Below, piece by piece: positions 17,155 to 26,478 of a DNA stretch of 64,000 nucleotides. The stretch is from NCBI RefSeq assembly GCF_900108485.1, contig NZ_FNXF01000015.1:51591-115590 (forward strand), given 5' to 3'. The stretch's first letter is position 1, and each line of letters begins with the position of its first letter. The notes under the pieces were generated by a model. That model had not been told where the DNA came from. It did no database searches and was given only the letters and a program-made list of their open reading frames with translations. Made by a program: the position numbers and the translations under genes. This DNA is from Rheinheimera pacifica (lineage in GTDB: Bacteria > Pseudomonadota > Gammaproteobacteria > Enterobacterales > Alteromonadaceae).

Positions 17155-19872
17155 ATGACTACAGCTAACCCCTACGCCGACGAACTTACGGTAGATAAGC
17201 AGCAGTACCGTATTTTCAGTCTGAAAAAGGCCGCAACCCAGTTTGGTGATATCAGCCGCTTACCGTTTTCGCTTAAGGTATTGCTGGAGAATCTGTTACG
17301 TAACCTTGATGGCGATACCGTAACCGATGCTGATATTCAGGCATTGGTCGACTGGCAAAAAACCGGCACCTCTGAGCGCGAAATTGCTTTTCGCCCGGCG
17401 CGGGTGCTAATGCAGGATTTTACCGGCGTGCCGGCGGTTGTCGATTTAGCCGCCATGCGTGCCGCAGTTGCGGCGCTGGGTGAAGACCCGGATAAAGTAA
17501 ACCCGTTATCGCCGGTGGATTTGGTAATTGATCACTCGGTAATGGTAGACCGCTACGCTACAGAGCAAGCCTTTACGCAGAATGTCGATATTGAAATGCA
17601 GCGTAATTACGAACGTTACGCCTTTTTACGCTGGGGTGCCAAAGCTTTTGCCAATTTCCGTGTGGTGCCGCCGGGTACCGGTATTTGCCATCAGGTAAAC
17701 CTGGAATATCTGGGCCAGACAGTCTGGGCAGAGCAAACTGCTGACGGCCAGTTAGCTTACCCTGATACGCTGGTGGGCACCGACTCCCACACCACTATGA
17801 TTAATGCTTTGGGTATTCTGGGCTGGGGTGTTGGTGGTATTGAAGCTGAAGCGGCCATGCTGGGCCAGCCGGTGTCGATGATTATCCCTGAAGTGGTGGG
17901 TTTTGAATTTACCGGCAAGTTAAATGCCGGTATTACGGCAACCGATTTAGTGCTTACCGTTACACAAATGCTGCGTAAGCATGGTGTGGTGGGCAAATTT
18001 GTCGAGTTTTTCGGTGATGGCCTGGATCAGTTAGCACTGGCCGATCGTGCCACTATTGCCAATATGGCACCGGAATATGGTGCAACCTGCGGCTTTTTTC
18101 CGGTTGATCAGGTAACGCTGGACTATTTGCAACTTACCGGCCGTGACGACACGGTTATTGCCAGAGTTAAAGCGTATAGCCAGACGCAGGGCTTGTGGCG
18201 GCAAAAAGGGGCTACGCCAATATTTACCGATACGCTGCATCTGGATTTAAGTACAGTTGTAGCGTCACTGGCCGGGCCGAAAAGACCACAGGATAAAGTG
18301 ACACTTACCGGGTTAAAACAACACTGTGATAATGCGCTGGCACTTGAGCCAACCGTAAGTAAAGAGCGCGACGCTGAAATGGTAAATGAAGGCGCAGCAC
18401 AAACAGAGGTAAAACAACCGGATCGCATCTTTGAGCTGGATGGCCAGCGCATGCAGCTGGACAATCATGCTGTGGTTATTGCGGCTATTACGTCTTGTAC
18501 CAACACATCAAACCCAAGTGTGCTAATGGCTGCGGGCTTACTGGCCCAAAATGCGGTTGCTAAAGGGCTTAGGCGTAAACCCTGGGTAAAAACGTCACTG
18601 GCGCCTGGCTCTAAAGTGGTTACCCGCTATCTGCAGCAGGCCGGCTTAATGCAACCGCTTGAGCAACTGGGTTTTAATCTGGTGGGGTATGGTTGCACTA
18701 CCTGTATTGGCAACTCCGGCCCGCTGGCAAAACCGATAGAAAATGCCATTAGCAGTGCCGATTTAAATGTGTCGGCGGTATTGTCGGGCAACCGCAATTT
18801 TGAAGGCCGTATACACCCGTTAATTAAATCAAATTGGCTGGCTTCACCGCCATTGGTGGTGGCTTTTGCACTGGCCGGCACAATCAATATTGATTTAAGT
18901 ACTCAGTCGCTGGGGCAGGGGGAAGATGGCAAAGAAGTGTATTTAAAAGATATCTGGCCCGATAGCAAAGATGTTGCCGCTGCGGTAGCGCAGGTAAATA
19001 GCAGCATGTTCAGTAAAGAATATGCCCAGGTGTTTGATGGTGACGACAGCTGGCGCGCTATTGATGTATCGCAGGCAAAAACTTATACCTGGCCGGAGTC
19101 GACCTATATCCGCCAACCCGACTTTTTCCGTGGTATGACGCGCCAGCCTAAACCGATAGCCGATATTGTCAATGCCCGGTTGTTAGCTGTGCTGGGTGAT
19201 TCGGTGACGACCGATCATATTTCACCGGCAGGTTCAATTAAACAAAGTAGCCCTGCCGGCCAGTATTTGCTCGATCATGGTATTGATAAAGCTGACTTTA
19301 ACTCTTACGGTTCACGCCGCGGTAATCATGAAGTTATGGTGCGTGGCACCTTCGCCAATGTGCGCATTCGTAACGAAATGCTGCCCGGCACTGAAGGTGG
19401 TGTAACCCGGCATTATCCGTCGGGCGAAACCATGCCGATTTTCGATGCCGCCATGCGTTATCAGCAGCAAGAACTGCCATTGATAGTGGTGGCCGGTAAA
19501 GAGTACGGCACAGGTTCATCGCGTGACTGGGCCGCTAAAGGCACGCTGATGCTGGGGGTACGGGCGGTATTGGCAGAATCGTTTGAACGTATTCACCGCT
19601 CTAACTTAATTGGTATGGGCGTGCTGCCGCTGCAGTTTCCATCGGGAACCGATCGTAAAACCCTGCAATTAACCGGCGAAGAAAGCTTTACGCTGCGTGG
19701 TGTAAACACTCTGAAACCACGGCAAAAGCTGGAGCTGATTATTACTTACGCTGATGGCGCCAAGCAGGAGCTAGACGTTATCTGCCGTATTGATACCGGC
19801 AACGAGCTGGCCTATTACCAGCATGGTGGTATTTTGCATTATGTGCTGCGCAGAATGATAGGCGAGGCGTAA
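17155..19872 (+). CDS. acnA: Aconitate hydratase A
   Basis: 905 residues (E. coli AcnA is 891). Converts citrate to isocitrate in the TCA cycle, using a 4Fe-4S cluster held by Cys448 (SCTNTSNPS), Cys514 and Cys517 (GCTTCIGNSGPL). The C-terminal swivel domain has TTDHISPAGSI and GTGSSRDWAAKG. ATG start with CACGAGG nine bases upstream. AcnA is the stress-stable aconitase in enterobacteria; whether the same holds here is unknown. It stands alone, ending in a hairpin shared with the convergent mscS-type gene. Confidence 0.96.
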   Translation: MTTANPYADELTVDKQQYRIFSLKKAATQFGDISRLPFSLKVLLENLLRNLDGDTVTDADIQALVDWQKTGTSEREIAFRPARVLMQDFTGVPAVVDLAAMRAAVAALGEDPDKVNPLSPVDLVIDHSVMVDRYATEQAFTQNVDIEMQRNYERYAFLRWGAKAFANFRVVPPGTGICHQVNLEYLGQTVWAEQTADGQLAYPDTLVGTDSHTTMINALGILGWGVGGIEAEAAMLGQPVSMIIPEVVGFEFTGKLNAGITATDLVLTVTQMLRKHGVVGKFVEFFGDGLDQLALADRATIANMAPEYGATCGFFPVDQVTLDYLQLTGRDDTVIARVKAYSQTQGLWRQKGATPIFTDTLHLDLSTVVASLAGPKRPQDKVTLTGLKQHCDNALALEPTVSKERDAEMVNEGAAQTEVKQPDRIFELDGQRMQLDNHAVVIAAITSCTNTSNPSVLMAAGLLAQNAVAKGLRRKPWVKTSLAPGSKVVTRYLQQAGLMQPLEQLGFNLVGYGCTTCIGNSGPLAKPIENAISSADLNVSAVLSGNRNFEGRIHPLIKSNWLASPPLVVAFALAGTINIDLSTQSLGQGEDGKEVYLKDIWPDSKDVAAAVAQVNSSMFSKEYAQVFDGDDSWRAIDVSQAKTYTWPESTYIRQPDFFRGMTRQPKPIADIVNARLLAVLGDSVTTDHISPAGSIKQSSPAGQYLLDHGIDKADFNSYGSRRGNHEVMVRGTFANVRIRNEMLPGTEGGVTRHYPSGETMPIFDAAMRYQQQELPLIVVAGKEYGTGSSRDWAAKGTLMLGVRAVLAESFERIHRSNLIGMGVLPLQFPSGTDRKTLQLTGEESFTLRGVNTLKPRQKLELIITYADGAKQELDVICRIDTGNELAYYQHGGILHYVLRRMIGEA

Positions 19873-19888
19873 AGCGGTCACAGTTGTA

Positions 19889-19914
19889 AGCGCCTGTCAG
19901 TAATAACAGGCGCT
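19889..19914. terminator. Bidirectional hairpin between acnA and the MscS gene
   Basis: Perfect 9-bp stem AGCGCCTGT / ACAGGCGCT with an 8-base loop, 17 bp after the acnA stop and 9 bp from the convergent gene's stop. No strong T-run on either strand, so it may be a transcript-end stabiliser more than a classical intrinsic terminator. Confidence 0.55.
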
Positions 19915-19922
19915 ATATGGTG

Positions 19923-21215
19923 TTATAGCTCAGTAGTGGGCGGTAACTGGCCCGATTTAATATGTAAGTCGCGCTGCGGGTAAGGTATGGTAATACCCTC
20001 CTGCTTAAAAGCGCGCCATATGGCAACGTTGATATCGGATTTTACCGTGTCAGCGCCATATTCCGGATCGGCTATCCACACCCGTAGTTCCAGTTCAATA
20101 CCATTGTCGGCAAAGTTCTTTAACATTACTGTTGGTTCTGGCGTATCCAGCACCCGTTTTGATTTTTTGGCGCACAGCAACATCAGCGCCATGGCTTGCT
20201 CCGGGTCATCTGCGTAGCTTACCTGCACCATCATTTTTACCCGTACATTACGGTCTTCATAACTCCAGTTAATCACCTCTGATGTGATCAGGTTTTCGTT
20301 TGGGATCAGCGTATCTACCCCTTCACGGTTACGCACCACTACATAACGGGCTTTAAGTTCGTGCACCCAGCCAAAGTTCTGGCCCACTGAAATAACGTCG
20401 CCGGGTTTAATGCTGCGATCAAGCACCAAAATAAAACCGCTGATAAAATTCGATGCAATGCGTTGTAAACCAAAACCCAGACCAACACCCAGTGCGCCAC
20501 CAAACACCGCCAGCGAGCTAAGGTTAATGCCCACGGCATTTAGCGCAATTAAAAACGCGATGGTAATAAGCAGAAATTTACTAAACTTGCTAAACCCCAC
20601 CTGCATACTGGGGCTGATATACTGGGCTTTTTTCATTTGCTGGTTTAACAGTTCAGCCAGCCAGAGCGCCAGGGTAAACGCCAGAATAATCACCAAGATT
20701 AGTTTTACAACACTCAGTAATGAAACTCTGCTGTCGCCCAGCGTAAAAGCCTGCGAGTCCATCAAATCGAGTAAGGGCGTTAACCAACCGGCCAAATGCA
20801 ACACTACCAACAGCCAGATCATCACTGCTACTGCCGGCTCAATGGATTTCATCAGTGGGCCGTCCGAAAAGACTTTACGCAGCCCATACAGCAACAGCCG
20901 GATCATGCCAAGTGCAAGAGCAACAGGGATAAGGAGCTGCAACAGGTTATGACTCAGCTGATATAAGCTGAATAGAGCGCTACAAATAGCCAGTAAGGCT
21001 GCCAGGCTAAAGGGCAGTAAGATGCGGTGCGAGCTGCGCAGAGCAACATGGCGTAAGCCCTCCCCACCGCTGTCAATCAGGAACCTGCCCACCAGGCGGT
21101 TAATAACCGCTGCCAGCACGATACAGCACGCTATTGCAGGTAGCTGATACCACAGTTCTGCTTGCTGCAGCTGAGTAACAACATGTTGCCACCAGACTAA
21201 AAGCTTTTCGGTCAT
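19923..21215 (-). CDS. MscS-family mechanosensitive channel
   Basis: 430 residues: about five to six membrane helices, the last pore helix reading LAVFGGALGVGLGFGLQRIA followed by NFISGFILVLDRSIKPGDVI, the MscS signature. A soluble beta domain (VRNREGVDTLIPNENLITSE) and C-terminal alpha/beta domain follow. The extra N-terminal helices make it larger than E. coli MscS (286 residues), similar to the YbdG/YnaI group. Function: osmotic down-shock release valve in the inner membrane. Confidence 0.92.
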   Translation of the reverse strand: MTEKLLVWWQHVVTQLQQAELWYQLPAIACCIVLAAVINRLVGRFLIDSGGEGLRHVALRSSHRILLPFSLAALLAICSALFSLYQLSHNLLQLLIPVALALGMIRLLLYGLRKVFSDGPLMKSIEPAVAVMIWLLVVLHLAGWLTPLLDLMDSQAFTLGDSRVSLLSVVKLILVIILAFTLALWLAELLNQQMKKAQYISPSMQVGFSKFSKFLLITIAFLIALNAVGINLSSLAVFGGALGVGLGFGLQRIASNFISGFILVLDRSIKPGDVISVGQNFGWVHELKARYVVVRNREGVDTLIPNENLITSEVINWSYEDRNVRVKMMVQVSYADDPEQAMALMLLCAKKSKRVLDTPEPTVMLKNFADNGIELELRVWIADPEYGADTVKSDINVAIWRAFKQEGITIPYPQRDLHIKSGQLPPTTEL

Positions 21216-21335
21216 ATAAGTTATTCAGCTAAGTAAGTTGTTGTTTTACCTTAGCAGAAAAGCGCGTTGCCGCCCATTACTCTGTAAGGTGTGGTTGCAT
21301 AATATTAAACAGTTGCATTTTTCTGCAGTTGCGCT

Positions 21336-21362
21336 AAATTGATATCAAAATAATATCAATTT
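21336..21362. promoter_or_regulatory. Inverted repeat upstream of SPFH-Arc gene pair
   Basis: Perfect 10-bp inverted repeat AAATTGATAT / ATATCAATTT with a 7-base spacer, ending 13 bp before the ATG of the SPFH gene. AT-rich and positioned over the likely promoter or leader, so it could be an operator, perhaps for the ribbon-helix-helix protein encoded at 22242. Binding is inferred. Confidence 0.5.
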
Positions 21363-21375
21363 AAGAGGGCTGGTT

Positions 21376-22233
21376 ATGTTGCAGGAACGCATGATTAACA
21401 GTAAAGGCGGTTTTGGCATGATTGGGGTTTTGCTACTGGCGCAGTTACTGACATTAGCAGGGGTAGTGATGTTGCCGGGGGCGGTGAAAGTTATAGCTTT
21501 ATTGCTGGCAATAGTGGTGTTTATCTGTTGGTTTGGTTTTTATATGGTGCATCCGAACCAGTCGGCAGTGCTGCAGTTGTTTGGCCGTTATGTCGGTACC
21601 GATCTGAATAATGGTTTGCGCTGGTCTAACCCTTTGTACAGCAAACAAAAAGTATCGCTGCGGGTACGTAACTTTGAAAGCAGCAAAATGAAGGTAAATG
21701 ATAATGCCGGTAACCCGGTGGAAATTGCTGCTGTAGTAGTATGGAAAGTAGTGGACAGTGCTGAAGCGGTATTTGAAGTAGACAATTACGAGAACTTTGT
21801 CAGCATTCAAAGTGAATCTGCTATCCGCCATCTAGCTTCCAGTTATGCTTATGATGCCGGCAATGATGAGGCTATCAGCCTGCGCAGCAGCACAGATGAA
21901 GTAACAGAGTTGCTTAAAAGCGAAATTCAGGCCCGGTTAAATAAAGCCGGTGTGCAGGTGCTGGAAGCCCGCATTAGCCATTTGGCCTATGCGCCGGAAA
22001 TTGCCAGCGCTATGTTACAGCGCCAGCAGGCCGCGGCAATAGTGGCTGCACGTCAACAAATTGTTGAAGGTGCCGTGGGCATGGTAGAAACAGCACTACA
22101 GCGGTTATCTGAGCGTAACGTCGTGCAACTGGACGATGAGCGCAAAGCCGCGATGGTTAGCAATTTGCTGGTGGTATTGTGTGGTGATCATCATGTGCAG
22201 CCGGTAATTAATACCGGTAGCCTGTATCAATAG
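21376..22233 (+). CDS. SPFH/Band 7 domain membrane protein
   Basis: 285 residues: two N-terminal membrane helices (about 16-32 and 37-57), then an SPFH domain beginning [18 protein letters not shown], with the family's [20 protein letters not shown] and the motif [15 protein letters not shown]. The C-terminal helix has [20 protein letters not shown], as in stomatin/prohibitin relatives. These proteins form oligomeric rings on the inner membrane that organise lipids and proteases; the exact partner is unknown. ATG start with AAGAGGG upstream. Followed 8 bp later by an Arc-like regulator gene, a pairing I have seen in other bacteria. Confidence 0.88.
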   Translation: MLQERMINSKGGFGMIGVLLLAQLLTLAGVVMLPGAVKVIALLLAIVVFICWFGFYMVHPNQSAVLQLFGRYVGTDLNNGLRWSNPLYSKQKVSLRVRNFESSKMKVNDNAGNPVEIAAVVVWKVVDSAEAVFEVDNYENFVSIQSESAIRHLASSYAYDAGNDEAISLRSSTDEVTELLKSEIQARLNKAGVQVLEARISHLAYAPEIASAMLQRQQAAAIVAARQQIVEGAVGMVETALQRLSERNVVQLDDERKAAMVSNLLVVLCGDHHVQPVINTGSLYQ

Positions 22234-22241
22234 GGGTTGTT

Positions 22242-22415
22242 GTGGCTAAAAAAGCCTTTGCCTTACGGATTGACGAAAAAATGCTCAGCGCTTTGCAGCG
22301 CTGGGCAGATGATGAGTTTCGCAGTGTTAATGGCCAGATTGAGTTTTTACTTAACGATGCACTGAAAAAAGCCGGCCGGTTAAAACCGGCAACAGAGCAG
22401 GCTGAAGACGATTAA
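22242..22415 (+). CDS. Arc-type ribbon-helix-helix DNA-binding protein
   Basis: A 57-residue gene with a GTG start at 22242, nearly abutting the SPFH stop and with AGGGG upstream. It reads MAKKAFALRIDEKMLSALQR and continues with ADDEFRSVNGQIEFLLNDAL, the beta strand, helix and second helix of Arc/MetJ-like dimers (FALRID strand; SVNGQIEFLL second helix). It ends four bases inside the convergent AEC transporter gene. Likely co-transcribed with the SPFH gene and a candidate binder of the inverted repeat at 21336. Confidence 0.85.
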   Translation: MAKKAFALRIDEKMLSALQRWADDEFRSVNGQIEFLLNDALKKAGRLKPATEQAEDD

Positions 22416-23314
22416 TGCAACAACCAGAACACTACCGGTAGGCTAACCAAACCCAGCAATATACCAATACCGATAATGCCGCTAACCAGACGCGGCGCCA
22501 GCCCCGCCATAATGGCAATAGCACCGGCGGAGATCATCGGTGGCATTGCCGCCTGAAAAATACTGACATCCACCGCAGTGCCGCGTTGGCCGACACTAAA
22601 CCACAGCGCAGCCACCAGCGCTGGCATTAGTGCAAGTTTAATCAGCAGCGCACAAATAAGCGGCGATATTTCGCTTTTACTAAACTTGATAGTCAGGGCA
22701 AAGCCTACTGCCACCATTACCACGGGAACCAGAGTTGCCGCCAGATTATCAATTAATTGCGTGGCAAAGGGCGGATATTCAGTACCGCGCAGCAGTAAAC
22801 CCAGTGCCAAGGCGATAAAAGACGGAAAGGTAATAATTTTAACAATGATACCTTTAACAGTAGGTTTGGCTGCAGTTGGGCTGTACAGCGCAGCAATAAC
22901 CGTGACATAACTTGCCAGCGCAATAAATGACCCCAACTGATCGTACACCACGGCATAAGGCATAGCGTCGCTGCCAAATAATGCCTCTGTCATCGGAAAG
23001 CCTAAAAACGAGGTATTGCCCAGCGGTAGCACGATTAACAAGGCGCCGGTCACCTCACGTGGCCAGTGCAACACTTTACTGAGCAGCAATACTGTTGCCA
23101 CTACTGCCAGCAGCAACAGCCAGGGGGTAACGGCCGGAATAAGTAATGCAGCAGAAAATTGTAACTGCGGTACGTTTTTCAGGATCAGCGCAGGCAGTGC
23201 GACATAAAGCACGTACATATTCAGCGCAATACCGCTGTTTTGTGGCATGGCAGGTAAACGGCGCAACATAACGCCGATGCACAGATAAGCCAGGATAAGC
23301 AGAAAGTTGTCCAT
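22412..23314 (-). CDS. AEC-family (auxin efflux carrier-type) transporter
   Basis: 300 residues, about ten membrane helices. Family features are ALNMYVLYVALPALIL in the first repeat and FQAAMPPMISAGAIAIMAG in the second half, matching the conserved P-P-M-I-S block. Bacterial members export or import small carboxylates; the substrate here cannot be told. Its start overlaps the stop of the GIY-YIG gene by one base, so the two form an operon. Confidence 0.88.
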   Translation of the reverse strand: MDNFLLILAYLCIGVMLRRLPAMPQNSGIALNMYVLYVALPALILKNVPQLQFSAALLIPAVTPWLLLLAVVATVLLLSKVLHWPREVTGALLIVLPLGNTSFLGFPMTEALFGSDAMPYAVVYDQLGSFIALASYVTVIAALYSPTAAKPTVKGIIVKIITFPSFIALALGLLLRGTEYPPFATQLIDNLAATLVPVVMVAVGFALTIKFSKSEISPLICALLIKLALMPALVAALWFSVGQRGTAVDVSIFQAAMPPMISAGAIAIMAGLAPRLVSGIIGIGILLGLVSLPVVFWLLH

Positions 23315-23583
23315 TAAATCTCACTTGGGTTATAGCTGGCGGCAAGCGCCAGCTTTGCACTTCTGGGGAGTTGTTTAAGTTGATACTCGGCTTTGGCCGC
23401 AGCACTTTTATTCGCCACTGGCTGCTGATACACCAGCGTTAACGGCCCTTTACCGCGTAGCGCTTTAGCACCGCCGGCCAGCTCACCACTGTGCTGGCGC
23501 AAACGGCGCTGCGGATCCGTGCTGATACCGGTGTAAAGCAAGCCATTGCTGGTTTGCACCATATACAAATACCAGTTGTTCAC
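23314..23583 (-). CDS. GIY-YIG nuclease-superfamily protein (YhbQ/UPF0213-like)
   Basis: 89 residues, the usual length. The motif reads WYLYMVQTSNGLLYTGIS (YLY...YTG replaces GIY...YIG), then DPQRRLRQH with the conserved Arg and His, and KAEYQLKQLPRSAK with the catalytic Glu. E. coli YhbQ has been linked to DNA processing. Upstream lies the rhlE promoter region; the two genes diverge. Confidence 0.88.
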   Translation of the reverse strand: MNNWYLYMVQTSNGLLYTGISTDPQRRLRQHSGELAGGAKALRGKGPLTLVYQQPVANKSAAAKAEYQLKQLPRSAKLALAASYNPSEI

Positions 23584-23612
23584 AGCGCTAACTTTGCGGG
23601 TTGCTGTTCTGT

Positions 23613-23618
23613 TATAAT
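23613..23618 (+). promoter_or_regulatory. Consensus -10 box upstream of rhlE
   Basis: A perfect TATAAT 78 bp before the rhlE start in the divergent gap with the GIY-YIG gene. The -35 region is poor (around ACTTTG). The long leader it implies fits a regulated RNA helicase gene, but no leader structure was established. Confidence 0.45.
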
Positions 23619-23695
23619 GCGTCTTTTATATCGCGCGGTGTACTGTGCTAACACAGTAGCAGGCGCAGATAATGCTTGGCAAAACAGGAATTTTA

Positions 23696-24946
23696 ATGTC
23701 ATTTCAATCTCTCGCGTTGGCCGCGCCTATTTTACGCGTGCTGACAGAGCAAGGCTATGCTGCTGCTACGCCGGTGCAACTGCAAAGTATACCGGTGATT
23801 CTGGCCGGTAAAGATGTGCTGGCTGGTGCGCAGACAGGTACAGGTAAAACTGCGGCTTTCACTTTACCGTTACTACAGCAAATGCTCAATGCGCCTAAGG
23901 TCGTAGCGCCAAATCAGGTGCGGGTATTAGTGTTAACGCCAACCCGTGAACTGGCCCAGCAAGTGTATGACAATGTACGTAAATATAGCCAGTACCTGGA
24001 TACACGCTCAGCGGTGTTTTATGGCGGTGTATCTATTCGGCCGCAGTATGATGAGGCAGAGCAGGGGCTGGATATACTGGTTGCCACCCCAGGCCGCCTT
24101 ATTGATCACCTGCATCAGAAAACGCTTGATTTATCCGCGCTGGAAGTACTGGTGCTGGACGAAGCTGACCGCATGCTGGACATGGGCTTTATTGTTGATA
24201 TTAAGCGTATTATGGCCAAGCTGCCGGCCAAACGGCAAACGCTGCTGTTCTCTGCTACCTATTCCAATGAGATAAAACAGCTGGCTGATGAGCTGTTAAA
24301 CAGCCCGCAACTGATAGAAGTTGCCGCAACCAATGCCACCGCCGAGCGTGTAGAGCAGCTGGCTTATCTGGTAGATAAGCACCGCAAACGTGAGCTGTTA
24401 TCGCATGTGATTGGCAAAAATAACTGGCCGCAGGTGTTGGTGTTTGTCCGCACCAAACACGGTGCTGACCGGCTGGCGAAGCAACTGGCGAAAGACGGTT
24501 TAAAAAGCGCAGCCATTCATGGTGATAAAAGCCAGGGCGCCCGCACCAAAGCACTGGCCGATTTTAAAGCCGGCGCCGTGCGGATTCTGGTTGCCACTGA
24601 TATCGCCGCCAGAGGTCTGGACATTAACGAACTACCTTATGTGGTGAATTACGATTTACCGCAAGTGTCGGAAGACTATGTGCACCGTATCGGCCGCACC
24701 GGCCGTGCCGGTAACAGTGGTGTGGCGTTAACACTGATCACACCGGAAGAAATTAAAGCACTGCAGGATATAGAGCGGCTTATTCAGCAGGTGATTACGG
24801 CTAAAATACTGCCGGGTTACGAGCACGACCCTACCTATGTTTCACCAGAGCAAGCACAGGCACGCCACGGTGATGGGCCGAAAAAGCCGGCAAAGAAAGG
24901 TATGCTTAAAGCCAAGCTGCGCGCTAAGGCCTTAGGTAAAGCATAA
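23696..24946 (+). CDS. rhlE: DEAD-box ATP-dependent RNA helicase, RhlE type
   Basis: 416 residues from the ATG at 23696 (CAGGAA upstream; [13 protein letters not shown] matches RhlE-type starts; an in-frame TTG-type opening at 23672 is less likely). All helicase motifs are present: Q motif [55 protein letters not shown] and [10 protein letters not shown]. The short basic tail ([18 protein letters not shown]) is typical of RhlE-like proteins that act on ribosomal RNA or mRNA. Monocistronic, with a strong terminator. Confidence 0.92.
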   Translation: MSFQSLALAAPILRVLTEQGYAAATPVQLQSIPVILAGKDVLAGAQTGTGKTAAFTLPLLQQMLNAPKVVAPNQVRVLVLTPTRELAQQVYDNVRKYSQYLDTRSAVFYGGVSIRPQYDEAEQGLDILVATPGRLIDHLHQKTLDLSALEVLVLDEADRMLDMGFIVDIKRIMAKLPAKRQTLLFSATYSNEIKQLADELLNSPQLIEVAATNATAERVEQLAYLVDKHRKRELLSHVIGKNNWPQVLVFVRTKHGADRLAKQLAKDGLKSAAIHGDKSQGARTKALADFKAGAVRILVATDIAARGLDINELPYVVNYDLPQVSEDYVHRIGRTGRAGNSGVALTLITPEEIKALQDIERLIQQVITAKILPGYEHDPTYVSPEQAQARHGDGPKKPAKKGMLKAKLRAKALGKA

Positions 24947-24950
24947 AACG

Positions 24951-24976
24951 AAGCAGACCATAGGGTCTGCTTTTTT
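24951..24976 (+). terminator. Rho-independent terminator of rhlE
   Basis: Perfect 9-bp stem AAGCAGACC / GGTCTGCTT with loop ATAG, followed by TTTT, four bases past the rhlE stop. Confidence 0.9.
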
Positions 24977-24991
24977 AGGTGTATAGCTGTC

Positions 24992-25025
24992 TCCATATGG
25001 ACATATTTGCATTAATGGTCTATAT
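24992..25025. promoter_or_regulatory. Candidate operators of the Xre-RES module
   Basis: A perfect 10-bp palindrome TCCATATGGA (24992-25001) and two related boxes ATGGACATAT (24997) and ATGGTCTATAT (25015), 18 bp apart, lie 30-65 bp before the antitoxin start. TATATT in the second box could be part of a -10 element. Antitoxins of this family repress their own promoters, so these are sensible candidates. Confidence 0.4.
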
Positions 25026-25056
25026 TGATACCAATTTGGCCAGGTACGAGGTTGTT

Positions 25057-25455
25057 ATGCAGGCGGTACAGCTCGACAGACAAAGCCAGCGGCAAGTTGC
25101 TGCTACAGGGCTTAAAGCGGTATTTGCTATTCTGGATAAATGGCAATGCTCACCAGAGCAGGTCCAGCGTATTTTACAGATCTCCAAAGCGGCATATTAC
25201 AAATACCGTAATGACCCTTACTGCGCCAGCTTAACGCAAGATCAGATAGAGCGCATAAGCTACCTGCTAAATATTCACAGCAGCTTACGGTTGTTGTTTG
25301 ATAACCCGCAAAACCTGTATGGTTTTATGGCGCTGCCCAACCATAACCCTTACTTTAACGGTAACAGTCCGCTGGATATTATCAGCAGCGGTCAGTTTGC
25401 TGCATTGTACGAAACCTTTAAACATATCGATGCCTTGCGTGGTGGCATGTGGTAA
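25057..25455 (+). CDS. Xre/MbcA/ParS-type antitoxin
   Basis: 132 residues from the ATG at 25057, supported by ACGAGG upstream; the longer opening from 24979 would run through the palindromes. An N-terminal helix-turn-helix (WQCSPEQVQRILQISKAAYYK) is followed by a DUF2384 toxin-binding domain with the hallmark SLRLLFDNPQNLYGFM and GNSPLDIISSGQFAALYE. It should bind and neutralise the RES protein encoded next and repress the operon. Overlaps the toxin start by 7 bp. Confidence 0.9.
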   Translation: MQAVQLDRQSQRQVAATGLKAVFAILDKWQCSPEQVQRILQISKAAYYKYRNDPYCASLTQDQIERISYLLNIHSSLRLLFDNPQNLYGFMALPNHNPYFNGNSPLDIISSGQFAALYETFKHIDALRGGMW

Positions 25456-26162
25456 TAAAGGTTAGCGCAGGGCCGGATAATTTATCCCGGGTTAAGTTGC
25501 ATCAGCAGCAAAGCTATCGGCTGATTAATTCAAAATATCCGCCGCAGTCGGTGTTTGATGATGTGGCCGACGCCGATGAATTTGAAGCCCTATTTGCACT
25601 GCAGGCATTAACCAACCCCAGGTTACAGGCGCAGGCAGGTAACTTAAGTTTGCTGCCTCGCGCTGAGATCCCGTTTGGCATTGCCGGCTGTTCTTATGCG
25701 GTAGCGCCTTTTACTCATGTAAACCCGGCAGGCAGCCGTTTTTCTGATGGTCGTTTTGGTGTGTTATATCTGGCCGACAGCGTGCAAACAGCTATTAGCG
25801 AAGTGGCTTATCATCAGGGGCGTTACTGGGCTAAAGTATCCGGGCTGGCCTATGAGCGTTTTGTGTTTCGGGCGTTAAGTTGTCAGTTTGCCGATGTTAG
25901 CCTGGCAGATCTAACGGCCTTGTCGCCAGAGCACGCTGTTTATGCGAAAGAGGATTACAGTGCGGCCCGTGCGCTTGGGATCCATTTACGCGAGCAGGGC
26001 AGTGCCGGTGTACAGTATTATTCAGTGCGTAACAGCGGTGCTGTTTGTTGGGGCTTATTTAGCCCGCAGTATGTCAGGCAAATTGTTCAGTGCGGCCATT
26101 ATGAGATGATCTGGCAAAACGGCAGTATCAGCGCTGTTAATCAGATAGTCAGTTGCGCATAG
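25449..26162 (+). CDS. RES-domain NAD-degrading toxin
   Basis: 237 residues, GTG start overlapping the antitoxin stop. RES domain features: GSRFSDGRFGVLYLADSVQT (Arg/Gly/Tyr region), AISEVAYHQGRYW with the conserved Glu, and a late HLREQGSAGVQYYSVRNSGA block. RES toxins deplete NAD by phosphorolysis or glycohydrolysis. This completes a Xre-RES type II toxin-antitoxin pair. No mobile-element signature is adjacent. Confidence 0.9.
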   Translation: MVIKVSAGPDNLSRVKLHQQQSYRLINSKYPPQSVFDDVADADEFEALFALQALTNPRLQAQAGNLSLLPRAEIPFGIAGCSYAVAPFTHVNPAGSRFSDGRFGVLYLADSVQTAISEVAYHQGRYWAKVSGLAYERFVFRALSCQFADVSLADLTALSPEHAVYAKEDYSAARALGIHLREQGSAGVQYYSVRNSGAVCWGLFSPQYVRQIVQCGHYEMIWQNGSISAVNQIVSCA

Positions 26163-26187
26163 CCATCCTGCGCTCTGTGTAGTTAAC

Positions 26188-26466
26188 CTAGCTGCGATAC
26201 AGCGTTTTAATCAGGTGAAAACCAAACTGGGTTTTTACCGGCCCCTGTACTTCTAATAGCGGGCCTTTAAATACGACATCATCAAAGGCTTTTACCATCT
26301 GGCCTTTGCGAAACTCGCCTAAATCGCCGCCTTTTTTACCCGACGGACACAGCGAATGCTGCTTGGCCAGCTTGCCAAAGTCTGCACCTTTTTGCAGTTG
26401 TTGCTTTAACTTGTCTGCTTGTTCTCTGGTTTTAACCAGTATATGTAAGGCGCAGGCTTTGGACAT
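26188..26466 (-). CDS. ppiC: Parvulin-type peptidyl-prolyl isomerase C
   Basis: 92 residues, matching E. coli PpiC (93). Parvulin signature: [39 protein letters not shown], and [12 protein letters not shown]. It has no signal peptide, so it is cytoplasmic. The gap to aguA upstream is 12 bp, so it may be co-transcribed with aguBA. Confidence 0.94.
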   Translation of the reverse strand: MSKACALHILVKTREQADKLKQQLQKGADFGKLAKQHSLCPSGKKGGDLGEFRKGQMVKAFDDVVFKGPLLEVQGPVKTQFGFHLIKTLYRS

Positions 26467-26478
26467 GGTATTGCTCGC

